Source: Prochlorococcus sp. AG-347-L02 (lineage in GTDB: Bacteria; Cyanobacteriota; Cyanobacteriia; PCC-6307; Cyanobiaceae). Taken from it: a DNA stretch of 64,000 nucleotides. The translations under genes and the position numbers were made by a program. Location: positions 1 through 64,000 of the forward strand of contig QCCL01000004.1 of NCBI GenBank assembly GCA_003281255.1. The letters are read 5' to 3'. Below, in pieces: positions 53,775 through 63,210 of this stretch (positions are counted from its first letter, which is position 1; each line of letters opens with the position of its first letter). The notes under the pieces were generated by a model, which saw nothing but the letters and a program-made list of their open reading frames with translations, was not told where the DNA came from and did no database searches.

Positions 53775-55940
53775 GTGGAAGGACAAAATAAGTCGATCAC
53801 GTTTGACGGACGAGAGATACGACTAACTACAGGACTATATGCTCCTCAAGCAAATGGATCAGTAATGATTGAGTGCGGGGATACCTCACTATTAGTTACT
53901 GCAACAAAAACTACAAAAAAAGATACTTCTGACTTTCTACCTCTCATATGTGACTATGAGGAGAAACTATATGCTGCTGGAAGAATTCCTGGCGGTTTTA
54001 TGAGGAGAGAAGGTCGCCCGCCAGAAAGAGCTACTTTAATTGCACGATTGATTGACAGGCCAATGAGGCCACTTTTCCCTTCATGGATGCGAGATGAGAT
54101 ACAAATTGTTGCCTCTTGTCTTTCTCTAGACGAAAGAGTTCCTGCAGATGTTTTGGCTGTTACTGGGGCTTCAATAGCAACTTTGCTTGGAGAGATTCCA
54201 TTTTGTGGTCCAATGGCTGCGGTTAGAGTTGGTCTCATAGGAGATGATTTTATTTTAAATCCAAGTTATAGAGAGATAGAAAGAGGGGATTTAGACATTG
54301 TTGTTGCAGGTTCTCCTGAAGGCATTGTCATGATTGAAGCAGGTGCTAATCAGTTATCCGAGCAAGATACTATCGAGGCGATAGATTTTGGTTATGAAGC
54401 AGTAACTGAACTTATTAAATCGCAAGAAGATTTACTTAAAGACTTAGGAATAAAACAGATAAGGCCATCAGAGCCTGAAGAAGATCAAACATTGCCCTCT
54501 TATTTAGAGAAAAATTGCACAAAACCGATTGAGTTAGTGTTAAAGAAATTTGATCTTTCAAAGGAAGAGAGAGATCTTGAACTCGAAAAAATAAAAGTTG
54601 AAACTCAAGGTAAAATTGATTCTTTGAAAGATGACAACCAATTAAAAGTTCTTCTTTCAGATAATGATAAGTTATTAAGTCATGACTTTAAAAAATTAAC
54701 TAAAAAATTAATGAGGTCCCAAATCATTAATGATGGGAAAAGAGTTGACGGAAGAAATCTCGACGAAGTTAGAAAAATATCAGCTTCTGCAGGAATTCTT
54801 CCAAAAAGAGTTCATGGCTCTGCTCTATTTCAAAGGGGTTTAACCCAAGTTTTATCTACAACCACCTTAGGTACACCTAGTGATGCACAAGAAATGGATG
54901 ACCTGAATCCAAGCACTGAAAAAACTTATCTACATCACTACAATTTCCCTCCTTATTCAGTAGGAGAAACAAGACCAATGAGGACCCCTGGGAGGAGGGA
55001 AATTGGCCATGGGGCATTAGCAGAAAGAGCAATAATTCCAGTATTGCCAGGAAAAGAAACATTCCCTTATGTACTAAGGGTAGTTAGCGAAGTTTTAAGT
55101 TCCAACGGATCAACATCAATGGGTTCTGTATGTGGAAGCACGCTTTCATTATTAGATGCGGGAGTTCCTTTAAAAGCTCTCGTAAGTGGTACTGCCATGG
55201 GTTTAATCAAAGAAGGGAAAGAAGTGCGAATTCTTACAGATATTCAAGGCATTGAAGATTTTCTTGGAGACATGGACTTTAAAGTTGCAGGTACTGATAA
55301 GGGTATAACAGCTTTGCAAATGGATATGAAAATTACAGGTTTACCAGTTTCTATTATTTCTGATGCGATTAAAAAAGCTCGTCCTGCAAGAATACATATT
55401 TTAGAAAAGATGCAAGAAGCAATTGACAAGCCTCAGGAATCTCTTTCTCCACATGCTCCCCGATTATTAAGCTTTAGAATTGACCCTGAGCTTATAGGAA
55501 CTGTTATTGGACCAGGTGGAAGAACTATTAAAGGAATCACTGAAAGAACGAATACAAAAATAGATATAGAAGATGGTGGAATTGTCACTATTGCTTCTCA
55601 TGATGGAGCTGCTGCAGAAGAAGCTCAAAAGATAATAGAAGGATTAACGCGCAAGGTTCATGAAGGTGAGATCTTCTCTGGAGTTGTGACAAGAATAATA
55701 CCTATAGGTGCATTTGTAGAAATATTGCCTGGCAAAGAAGGGATGGTTCACATTTCTCAATTATCTGAAGCTAGGGTGGAGAGAGTAGAAGATGTAGTAA
55801 GACAAGGTGATGAAGTAACTGTAAGAGTTAGGGAGATTGATAGTAGAGGAAGAATTAATCTGACATTAAGAGGTGTAGGACAAAATAATGGAATGTCTTA
55901 TCCAGAACCAACCCCAACTCCAGTTGCTCCACTTAATTAA
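53775..55940 (+). CDS. pnp: Polyribonucleotide nucleotidyltransferase (PNPase)
   Basis: Phosphorolytic 3'-5' exoribonuclease and RNA-tailing enzyme. 721 residues, GTG start. Two RNase PH domains ([29 protein letters not shown] and, in the second, [32 protein letters not shown]) carry the phosphate-binding and catalytic residues ([19 protein letters not shown]). A KH domain ([15 protein letters not shown]) and an S1 domain ([34 protein letters not shown]) follow. Preceded by about 170 bases of AT-rich sequence. Confidence 0.97.
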   Translation: MEGQNKSITFDGREIRLTTGLYAPQANGSVMIECGDTSLLVTATKTTKKDTSDFLPLICDYEEKLYAAGRIPGGFMRREGRPPERATLIARLIDRPMRPLFPSWMRDEIQIVASCLSLDERVPADVLAVTGASIATLLGEIPFCGPMAAVRVGLIGDDFILNPSYREIERGDLDIVVAGSPEGIVMIEAGANQLSEQDTIEAIDFGYEAVTELIKSQEDLLKDLGIKQIRPSEPEEDQTLPSYLEKNCTKPIELVLKKFDLSKEERDLELEKIKVETQGKIDSLKDDNQLKVLLSDNDKLLSHDFKKLTKKLMRSQIINDGKRVDGRNLDEVRKISASAGILPKRVHGSALFQRGLTQVLSTTTLGTPSDAQEMDDLNPSTEKTYLHHYNFPPYSVGETRPMRTPGRREIGHGALAERAIIPVLPGKETFPYVLRVVSEVLSSNGSTSMGSVCGSTLSLLDAGVPLKALVSGTAMGLIKEGKEVRILTDIQGIEDFLGDMDFKVAGTDKGITALQMDMKITGLPVSIISDAIKKARPARIHILEKMQEAIDKPQESLSPHAPRLLSFRIDPELIGTVIGPGGRTIKGITERTNTKIDIEDGGIVTIASHDGAAAEEAQKIIEGLTRKVHEGEIFSGVVTRIIPIGAFVEILPGKEGMVHISQLSEARVERVEDVVRQGDEVTVRVREIDSRGRINLTLRGVGQNNGMSYPEPTPTPVAPLN

Positions 55941-55943
55941 AAA

Positions 55944-56846
55944 TTAAAGAGGATAGATTTCGTTATCCTCAATAATTTTCTTTATTTCGATGCAAATACT
56001 TCCGTGAGTTTTCTTGTTATTTGTTGCAACTATAATGCCCCCTTGCTCGAAACCAGCTTTCCCATAGGTTAATTCTTTATTATCTAAATTTGTAATTTCT
56101 CCACCAGCTGCTTTCAAAATAGCCGCGGGGGCAGCAAAATCCCAATCTTTTGGGGAACTTTTTCCGGGTAAGCTTAAACATATATAAATATCACTCTCTC
56201 CTCTAATAATAGATGTGACTTTACAGCCAATACTTCCCATAATAATTACTTTTTTAAAGTCAATTTTCTGGATCAAATTTTTTAAAGTTGGATTTCTATG
56301 ATTTTTACTAGTTACTAAGACCATCTCTTTAAGATTTTTATTATGCGGTGGATTAAGTTTAATTAGTGATCCATCTCTTTTCTCACACCAAACTTTCTCA
56401 ACATTACTTATCCATAATTGATCCTTTTCGGGTATTAAAACAATTCCAATAAATGGTTTATTTTTATAATTCAATGCCAAGTGCAAAGCATAGTTACTTG
56501 TTCCTTGAATGAAATCTTTTGTTCCATCAAGAGGATCAAGAACCCACAACCAGTCCGCACTAGGATCATAATTTTCAGACTCTATCTTTACATTCTCTTC
56601 GCTCAATATTTCCCAATTAATATCCTTATATTTTTCATTAATTCTTTTAATTATTAAATTATTTACTGTTAAATCAGCTATTGTTACTGGATCTTCATTA
56701 TTGTTATTTTTTAGAATATCAGTTTTATGTTTTGGATCTTTTAGTATTTTAGAATAATAAAGTAAAACATCTGCAGCTTCCCAACTAAAGATTCTCAAAT
56801 CTTCAATAAGACTAGTAATTTCTACTCCCGATGGTAATTTAATCAC
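55944..56846 (-). CDS. cysQ: CysQ/inositol monophosphatase-family phosphatase
   Basis: Member of the Mg2+-dependent phosphatase family (3'(2'),5'-bisphosphate nucleotidase CysQ or IMPase). The metal motifs are DPVTIADLTVN-ILSEENV (first glutamate pair), DPLDGTKDFIQGTSNYAL and WDFAAPAAILKAAGG. The ORF track starts at 56885, which would overlap rsmI by 36 bases; the GTG at 56846 (VIKLPSGVEITSL) avoids this and lies three bases outside rsmI, so I prefer it (300 residues). Likely role: removal of PAP formed during sulfate assimilation. Confidence 0.85.
   Translation of the reverse strand: MIKLPSGVEITSLIEDLRIFSWEAADVLLYYSKILKDPKHKTDILKNNNNEDPVTIADLTVNNLIIKRINEKYKDINWEILSEENVKIESENYDPSADWLWVLDPLDGTKDFIQGTSNYALHLALNYKNKPFIGIVLIPEKDQLWISNVEKVWCEKRDGSLIKLNPPHNKNLKEMVLVTSKNHRNPTLKNLIQKIDFKKVIIMGSIGCKVTSIIRGESDIYICLSLPGKSSPKDWDFAAPAAILKAAGGEITNLDNKELTYGKAGFEQGGIIVATNNKKTHGSICIEIKKIIEDNEIYPL
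55951..55977 (+). terminator. Hairpin terminator of pnp inside the cysQ-like coding end
   Basis: GAGGATA - 8-base loop - TATCCTC followed by AATAATTTTC. It begins 10 bases after the pnp stop and lies within the final codons of the convergent cysQ-like gene (stop at 55944). Good stem, imperfect T-tract. Confidence 0.5.
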
Positions 56847-56849
56847 TAA

Positions 56850-57716
56850 ATGAATATTAAACTTACATCTTCTCATAAAAAACAAGAACCTGAAAGTGGT
56901 TGTTTATATATCGTTGGTACCCCTATTGGTAATTTAAGTGATCTTTCTTATAGAGCAATAAATGTTCTTAAAAATGTTTCTCAAATTGCTTGCGAAGATA
57001 CTAGACAAACAGCAAAAATAATGAGCAAGTATAATTTTAAAAATCATCTTATAAGTTTCAATAAAAATAACTCTTATCAGAAAATTCCGAGAATAATAAA
57101 AAACCTAAACGAAGGTCAATCATATGCTTTAGTGAGTGATGCTGGGATGCCTAGTATATGTGATCCCGGCGAGGACCTTATCAAAGAAGCTAGATCTAAA
57201 GGTTTGCCCGTAATCTGCATTCCAGGACCATGTGCTGCAATAACTGCACTTGTAACAAGTGGTCTTCCATCTTCTAAGTTTATATTTCAGGGTTTTCTTC
57301 CAAAAAAGCCTTCTGAAAGGAGAGAAAGATTGTTAGCTATCAGTAGATACGAGAATACTACAATAATTTTTGAATCCCCCCATCGTCTTAAAAAACTGCT
57401 TAACGAATTAAAAGAATATTGTGGGGGTGATAGAGAAATACGAGTTTCAAGAGAATTAACAAAAAGGTTTGAACAACATGTTGGGGATAATGTTTACGAA
57501 GTTATTGATTTTTTCAAGGAGAAAGAGGTTATTGGTGAAATCACAGTTGTAATTAATGGAATAAATAAATCCAATAATAATTTAGAGTTTGATAGCTTTG
57601 AAATAAAAAAAGACCTAAATGATTTAATTAAAGCCGGTTTAACCTTATCAGCAGCCTCCAAATATTTAGCAAAAAAAAATAATCTCCCAAAAAGCATGAT
57701 ATATAATTTGCATTAA
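56850..57716 (+). CDS. rsmI: 16S rRNA (cytidine-1402-2'-O)-methyltransferase
   Basis: 2'-O-methylates C1402 of 16S rRNA. 288 residues of the tetrapyrrole-methylase fold: LYIVGTPIGNLSDLSYRAI, ACEDTRQTAKIM, LVSDAGMPSICDPGEDL and GFLPKKPSERRERL are diagnostic. Back-to-back with the cysQ-like gene. Confidence 0.95.
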   Translation: MNIKLTSSHKKQEPESGCLYIVGTPIGNLSDLSYRAINVLKNVSQIACEDTRQTAKIMSKYNFKNHLISFNKNNSYQKIPRIIKNLNEGQSYALVSDAGMPSICDPGEDLIKEARSKGLPVICIPGPCAAITALVTSGLPSSKFIFQGFLPKKPSERRERLLAISRYENTTIIFESPHRLKKLLNELKEYCGGDREIRVSRELTKRFEQHVGDNVYEVIDFFKEKEVIGEITVVINGINKSNNNLEFDSFEIKKDLNDLIKAGLTLSAASKYLAKKNNLPKSMIYNLH

Positions 57717-57741
57717 AATTTAATTAAATAACTTTTAAAAA

Positions 57742-57966
57742 ATGTTTCGCCCTTTAAAAAAAATATTTTTAACAATTTCATTTAATATTTCTTTATTTTT
57801 GATGTTAATGATTGGGATTCAAAATAGTTCAAATACTAAAAAAGTAAATTTAATTTTAAGCGAAACAATTTCATTACCAATAAGTTTCATAATTGGAGTA
57901 AGTTTCATAAGTGGTTCATTAACAGGCAGCCTCATAACAACAAATTTTATAAACCAAAAACAATAA
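57742..57966 (+). CDS. Small LapA-like membrane protein
   Basis: A 74-residue protein with two hydrophobic helices (TISFNISLFLMLMIGIQNS and ISLPISFIIGVSFISGSLTGSLIT). This double-hairpin with PISFIIG...GSLTG resembles LapA/DUF1049 domains. Role unknown; sits 25 bases after rsmI. Confidence 0.65.
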   Translation: MFRPLKKIFLTISFNISLFLMLMIGIQNSSNTKKVNLILSETISLPISFIIGVSFISGSLTGSLITTNFINQKQ

Positions 57967-57970
57967 AATT

Positions 57971-58654
57971 TTACAGTGCTATTAATTTGTCACCACTTAC
58001 AATTCTTGAAATACCTCTAGAAACTAAAATTGGAGCAACGATCTTAAATACATCTGTATTTGGCACTTTTATCACTTTTTGGTCTTTACTACAAAATCTT
58101 TTTGCATTTTTAAGGTCATCAAAAATTTGAATTGTTTTTCTATTTAATTCATTCAGTGAAAGAAATTGCCATTCTGCATAATCTTTTAGGGGTTTAGTTT
58201 CCAATTCAATTTTTTTATCTACAATCATATAAACAACTTTAGGGAAATCTATCTCTGTTATGGGAACTGAAGATAATTCAGGTCGAGATGAATTATCCAT
58301 CTCATAATCTACTGGAGCAATTTCAATAAATGACTCTAATGGAACAAAATCTAATACTTTTCTATTTTTTTCAGAATTTTTTAAATCTATAAGATCTTTC
58401 TGAAAAACTTCATCATCAGTTTTTTTATCTAGCAGACTATTATTATATTTTTTTTTACCTATATTTTTTTCTTTTGAAGATTTAATTTTTTGGATTAATT
58501 CTACATATTTTGTGTCTCCAAGATTTTTTTTCAAATTTCTTGTTATTGTTGATTTCGTACAATCGAATTCTTTTGATAAAACATCAATAGATTTACCAGA
58601 TTTAAAATTTTCTACTAATTCTTTTTTTTGTTCTTCGGAAAGTCTTTTTGTCAA
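57971..58654 (-). CDS. Cyanobacterial protein with helix-turn-helix N-terminus
   Basis: A 227-residue protein. Residues about 5-42 (LSEEQKKELVENFKSGKSIDVLSKEFDCTKSTITRNLKK) form a homeodomain-like helix-turn-helix as in transposases or regulators. A charged linker follows, then a conserved C-terminal domain with AEWQFLSLNELNRKTIQIFDDLKNAKRFC and VSRGISRIVSGDKLIAL. No catalytic DDE residues recognised, so not a transposase. Presumed DNA-binding; target unknown. Confidence 0.7.
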   Translation of the reverse strand: MTKRLSEEQKKELVENFKSGKSIDVLSKEFDCTKSTITRNLKKNLGDTKYVELIQKIKSSKEKNIGKKKYNNSLLDKKTDDEVFQKDLIDLKNSEKNRKVLDFVPLESFIEIAPVDYEMDNSSRPELSSVPITEIDFPKVVYMIVDKKIELETKPLKDYAEWQFLSLNELNRKTIQIFDDLKNAKRFCSKDQKVIKVPNTDVFKIVAPILVSRGISRIVSGDKLIAL

Positions 58655-58803
58655 AATTTGATTTTAATAACATTAATATCCTAAGAAAATTTATAAAAAA
58701 AATAAAGTCTCAAAGATATTTAGTAATTTAGGATAAAAAACTTTTTCATAATTTATGTATTTTAAGCTTTATATTTTTATCATATAAAGGTAATGAAATT
58801 TGA

Positions 58804-59583
58804 TTGATTAAATTTTTATTAGTTCAAATTTTACAAGAAAAAAATTTTCTTATGAATTGCTTTTTACCAAAATCTTTTAAATTTAAGCAGGCAAAAGATC
58901 TTATTAGAATCGGGAAAGATAACGATGGTGGATATTTGATTTCTAAAAAGGATTTATTAAAATCAGATTTTTTACTAAGTCTAGGAATTTACGACGACTG
59001 GTCGTTCGAAAACGATTTTATAAAGAAAAATAAAGTACCTTTGCATGCTTATGATGCCTCATTAACTTACAAATTTTTAATAAAATTAAAGATTTCTATA
59101 ATAGATAAATTAAAAAAAATTTTTTCTTACAAAAATTTTTTCAAGGGTAATAACATCCATTTTAGAAAATTCATTGGTATAAATAACAATAAAGAAGGTT
59201 TCTGCACATTATCTTCTATTTTAAAAGAGTTAGAATTTAAAGCAATATTTTTAAAAATAGATATTGAAGGATCTGAGTATAGAATTTTGGATAGTATTAT
59301 TTCCAATCATCAAAAGCTAAGTGGATTAGTAATAGAATTTCATGATTGTGATATTAACCTTTCAAAAATAGAGTGGTTTATAAAAAACTTTAATTTAAAA
59401 TTAGTTCATATTCATGCTAATAATCATGGTTTGTTTGATTTAGACAAAAAAATACCTCTCGTTTTAGAACTTACTTTTAGTCAATATTGTGAATTTAATG
59501 ATCAATTAGATCTTCCTCATCCATTGGACATGAGGAATGATAATAATAGAGAAGAAATAAATTTAGAATTCTTAAAATCATAA
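58804..59583 (+). CDS. FkbM-like methyltransferase
   Basis: Glycan-modifying methyltransferase-type protein, 259 residues from TTG 58804; an ATG at 58852 (MNCFLPKSFKFKQ) is an alternative start with a better N-terminus. Features: IRIGKDNDGGYLI, a SAM-loop-like FLLSLGIYDDWSFE, then FLKIDIEGSEYRILDSII, the hallmark of FkbM-family proteins, and GLVIEFHDCD. Its codons are very AT-rich. It stands before tRNA-Arg in what looks like an island segment. Confidence 0.8.
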   Translation: MIKFLLVQILQEKNFLMNCFLPKSFKFKQAKDLIRIGKDNDGGYLISKKDLLKSDFLLSLGIYDDWSFENDFIKKNKVPLHAYDASLTYKFLIKLKISIIDKLKKIFSYKNFFKGNNIHFRKFIGINNNKEGFCTLSSILKELEFKAIFLKIDIEGSEYRILDSIISNHQKLSGLVIEFHDCDINLSKIEWFIKNFNLKLVHIHANNHGLFDLDKKIPLVLELTFSQYCEFNDQLDLPHPLDMRNDNNREEINLEFLKS

Positions 59584-59754
59584 TGTCAACTAGTTACTCC
59601 AATTAAAAATTAATTTTAAAATTTACTTGTTGAGTTTACAGGACTGTTTTAATATAGTTAGGTCATTACGGTTTTGTTTTTAAAAAACTTTCAAAATAAG
59701 GAGACATTTAATCTCTGCGCTCTTTTCTGCGACATTTAAGCCGAAAGACCTTAA

Positions 59755-59828
<74 letters not shown>

Positions 59829-60061
59829 TACTCAAACTATATTCATTCTTGAGATTACAGAGTTACCGAGAACATGGATTGCTTACTCTAAAAAATAAGA
59901 ATAAGTTTAATTAATGCTATTCTGCGAACGCGAATTCCAAACGGTGACTAATTGGAGACCAAATTTGCAAACACTTAAAAAACTTATGTCGCACTAAATA
60001 TGCAATTAATAAAGTGTCTTAATCAAAATTTTTATACTTTTGTACATGTCATTATTAAAAA

Positions 60062-61894
60062 ATGTTTAAAAGTAAAACATTAGATCATTTAAATATAATT
60101 TTTTCTTTCCTTCCAAAAGCAAGAAAAAAACAATTTTTTTCTCTTGTGCCTCTTGCTATTTTTGCAGGAACTTCTGAAGTGATTGTATTAGGAATACTGG
60201 CAAGACTTTTTAGCTTTATTGTAGGAGAACCAAGGAAATCATTACCATTAAATGATTTTTTTAATTTTGATCCAAAATATAAACTTCTTACTTTAATTAT
60301 CATTTTTGTATTAAGTAATTGGTTTGCTTCATTCATTAAACTTTATCTTCGTGCGAAACAACTCAAACTAAAGGCAACCATTTGGAGAGATTTATCAGAG
60401 CTTGCCTTAAAAAAATTACTTTCACAAAAATATGAATTTTTTATTTCTAATGACAGAAATGAATTTTCTGCATCAATTTTAGTAAATATTACTCGTGTAG
60501 CAGATATCGTAGTCCTTCCAGTACTACAAACGATAAGTGGAGCATTTGTAATCATTTTTATATCTTGCGCAATCCTTCTCATAGCGAAATCAACAGCACT
60601 TTATCTAGTTTTAGGATTATTATTGGGTTATTTAGTGATTTCGCTAACTATTATTCCTTACTTAAGAATCGCAAATAAAAAAAGATTTGATTTAGAAATT
60701 CAGTCAAATAATGCACTTCAGGAATCTCTAAAATCTATAGTAGACGTCAAATTAACTAATTCAGAAATTTTTTTCTTTGAAAATTACAAACTTTTAGTAA
60801 GAAAAGCCATACCTTTTATTTGGAGAGGAGAAACATTACCCGAAATCCCAAGGGCATTAGTGGAGCCTTTTGGAATTACGCTTATATTTTTTATTGGAAT
60901 CGTTCCACTATTATTAACTTCTGAAATAGAGAAAATATCAAGTGTAATCCCTTTTTTAGCCACAATTGCTGCTGCATCTTTAAAATTAACACCTCCACTT
61001 CAAGATACGTTTAGAGGCTATAACTCCATAAGAGGAGGACTTCCTGACTTGGAAGCAACAACTAAACTAATAACTTCAACGAAGGAATTTAAAGAGGATA
61101 TAAAATTTACCACTAAGTCAACTTTTAAAAACAGTGATTTTAAATTTCCATCTAACACTATTGCATTAAATAATGTTTACTATAAGTACCCTAATTCGAG
61201 TTCATATGTAATTAATAATTTATCACTTAAGATAAAAACTGGTTCTAGGATTGCATTTGTTGGATCAACTGGGAGTGGGAAGACCACAACGGCAAACCTA
61301 ATATTACAACTTTTATTGCCTCAAAAAGGTAATTTACTATTAGATAATAAGTTATTGCTTAAAGAAGATGTAAAAAAATGGCAATATAATTGCGCCTATG
61401 TTCCTCAAACTTTTTACTTAAATAATTCTACAATTTTAGAGAATATTGCTTTCGCTTCCGATGTAAATGAAGTTAATTTAGATGCAGTATGGGAATCTTT
61501 AGAGTCAGCAAAATTAACAGAATTTGTTAAAAACATGCCTAAAAGTATCTACACCAATATCAGGGAAAATGGTCTAAAACTATCAGGAGGGCAAAGGCAG
61601 AGATTAGCTATAGCAAGAGCTTTCTATCGAAATTCTAAATTATTAGTTTTAGATGAAGCCACTAGTGCTCTTGATAATAAAACAGAATCAGAAGTTATGA
61701 GTTCAATTGATCTTGTAAGTAATAACTGCACTTTAATAATAATTGCCCATAGATTAAGTACCGTTATGAATGCCGATATGATTTATGAATTCAATAATGG
61801 TCAAATAATACATTCAGGAACATTTAAAGAATTATGTATTAAATCAGATAGTTTCAAAGACCTAAAAGAGTTAGAGAAAAAAATATTGCAATAA
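60062..61894 (+). CDS. ABC transporter, fused membrane and ATPase domains (lipid/glycan flippase type)
   Basis: A 610-residue half-transporter: about six helices in residues 20-320, then an ATPase domain with Walker A GSTGSGKTTTANLIL, Q-loop YVPQTF, signature LSGGQRQRLAIARAF and Walker B LLVLDEATSALD. Layout resembles PglK/MsbA-type exporters of lipid-linked sugars. The adjacent ligase and glycosyltransferase support glycan export. Confidence 0.9.
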   Translation: MFKSKTLDHLNIIFSFLPKARKKQFFSLVPLAIFAGTSEVIVLGILARLFSFIVGEPRKSLPLNDFFNFDPKYKLLTLIIIFVLSNWFASFIKLYLRAKQLKLKATIWRDLSELALKKLLSQKYEFFISNDRNEFSASILVNITRVADIVVLPVLQTISGAFVIIFISCAILLIAKSTALYLVLGLLLGYLVISLTIIPYLRIANKKRFDLEIQSNNALQESLKSIVDVKLTNSEIFFFENYKLLVRKAIPFIWRGETLPEIPRALVEPFGITLIFFIGIVPLLLTSEIEKISSVIPFLATIAAASLKLTPPLQDTFRGYNSIRGGLPDLEATTKLITSTKEFKEDIKFTTKSTFKNSDFKFPSNTIALNNVYYKYPNSSSYVINNLSLKIKTGSRIAFVGSTGSGKTTTANLILQLLLPQKGNLLLDNKLLLKEDVKKWQYNCAYVPQTFYLNNSTILENIAFASDVNEVNLDAVWESLESAKLTEFVKNMPKSIYTNIRENGLKLSGGQRQRLAIARAFYRNSKLLVLDEATSALDNKTESEVMSSIDLVSNNCTLIIIAHRLSTVMNADMIYEFNNGQIIHSGTFKELCIKSDSFKDLKELEKKILQ

Positions 61895-61908
61895 AAAATA
61901 CTTTGGAA

Positions 61909-63210
61909 ATGATTAATTATAAAATCTCGAACTTTCAATACATTTTTAATAAAGAAATCAATATATTCAGAGCAGGATTGTTCATTTTACCTTCTGCACC
62001 CGTAATAGCCTTTCTACTTATAATAATTTCACTCTTAATAAATAGCTTCAAGATTAAAGCTGCATACTTTAAGAAAAAGTCAAATTTTTTTATTCTAATA
62101 ACAGCCATTTTAATGCTAACAAGCTCTATTTTTCAAACATTTTTTATAAACAATTCTTACAGTGACGAACTTAATGATATCTCATCTTGGATTGGACTAT
62201 TTAACTGGATTCCTTTATTTTGGATTTTTTGTTCTTCACAAGAATTCCTTAAATCGAAAGAGGATAGAAAATGTACTTGTCTCATTTTATGCTTAAGCAC
62301 AATCCCAGTAATATTTTCCGGAATTGGTCAAACCTTCTTTGATTGGCATGGTCCCTTAGAGTTTTTGAATGGAACCATCATTTGGTATCAGAGACCCATC
62401 GATGCCATATCAGGGTTAACAGCACAGTTTAATCATGCAAACTATGCAGGTGCATGGTTTACGTTTATATTGCCTCTTTGTATTGCGCAATCTTTTAATA
62501 AGACCTCTAATAAGATTAAAAAGAATTTTTTAAGGATTATTCTTGCTGGAATTATATCTTGTGTTTTTCTTACAAATTCACGAAATGCGTGGGGTTCTTC
62601 AATATTGTCAATACCATTAATTTTCGGAACATCCTCATTTCAATGGTTTTTGCCTTGCTTACTATTTACAGTTACCTTAATTTTAGTTACAACCCAGAAT
62701 TTTTTCGAAAGCGGAATTCAAAATATATTGAGAGAGATAATACCAAATAAAGTTTGGCAAGAATTTTCTAATGAGGGATTTAAAAATTTAGATGTAACAA
62801 GAATAGAGATTTTACAAGAAGCCTTTAAAATAATTATAAACAATCCCATATTTGGCACTGGTGCTGCATCATTTCCAATAATATATCAGCTTGAAAAAGG
62901 GTTTTGGAAAGGACATTCACATAATATTTTGACTGAATTATCAATTAGTTATGGAATACCATGTACAATAATACTTATTTATTTTGTTGGTAGAATTTTA
63001 GTAAAATCTTTTCATAATATATACTTTACAGATAAAAAAAATATATTTGATAGAAGTATTTGGACAGCTGTAATAATTTTTTTATTATCTCAGCAAATAG
63101 ATATACAATATTTTGATGGGAGGATTAGTTTACTTTTCTGGATATTACTTGCAGGACTAAAATGTATTAATGATGATAATCAGTCTTTGATAAAAAATGC
63201 AAATAAATAA
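61909..63210 (+). CDS. O-antigen ligase/polymerase-like membrane protein
   Basis: About 433 residues from ATG 61909 (the ORF track gives TTG 61903). Around ten to twelve membrane helices and the WaaL/Wzy signature: FNHANYAGAWFTFILPL, FLTNSRNAWGSS, then a large periplasmic loop with GTGAASFPIIY and GHSHNILTELSISYGIP, the essential histidine motif of the Wzy_C family. It would attach or polymerise surface glycan. The next gene overlaps its end by 14 bases. Confidence 0.88.
   Translation: MINYKISNFQYIFNKEINIFRAGLFILPSAPVIAFLLIIISLLINSFKIKAAYFKKKSNFFILITAILMLTSSIFQTFFINNSYSDELNDISSWIGLFNWIPLFWIFCSSQEFLKSKEDRKCTCLILCLSTIPVIFSGIGQTFFDWHGPLEFLNGTIIWYQRPIDAISGLTAQFNHANYAGAWFTFILPLCIAQSFNKTSNKIKKNFLRIILAGIISCVFLTNSRNAWGSSILSIPLIFGTSSFQWFLPCLLFTVTLILVTTQNFFESGIQNILREIIPNKVWQEFSNEGFKNLDVTRIEILQEAFKIIINNPIFGTGAASFPIIYQLEKGFWKGHSHNILTELSISYGIPCTIILIYFVGRILVKSFHNIYFTDKKNIFDRSIWTAVIIFLLSQQIDIQYFDGRISLLFWILLAGLKCINDDNQSLIKNANK

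Noticed and set aside
59702-59739. Direct repeat GACATTTAA upstream of tRNA-Arg as an attachment site
   Set aside because: Nine bases in AT-rich DNA, not shared with the tRNA sequence; likely chance or part of the promoter.
59829-60061. Small gene or RNA after tRNA-Arg
   Set aside because: No open frame of useful length and only a weak CTCAA/TTGAG stem; not enough to support a feature.
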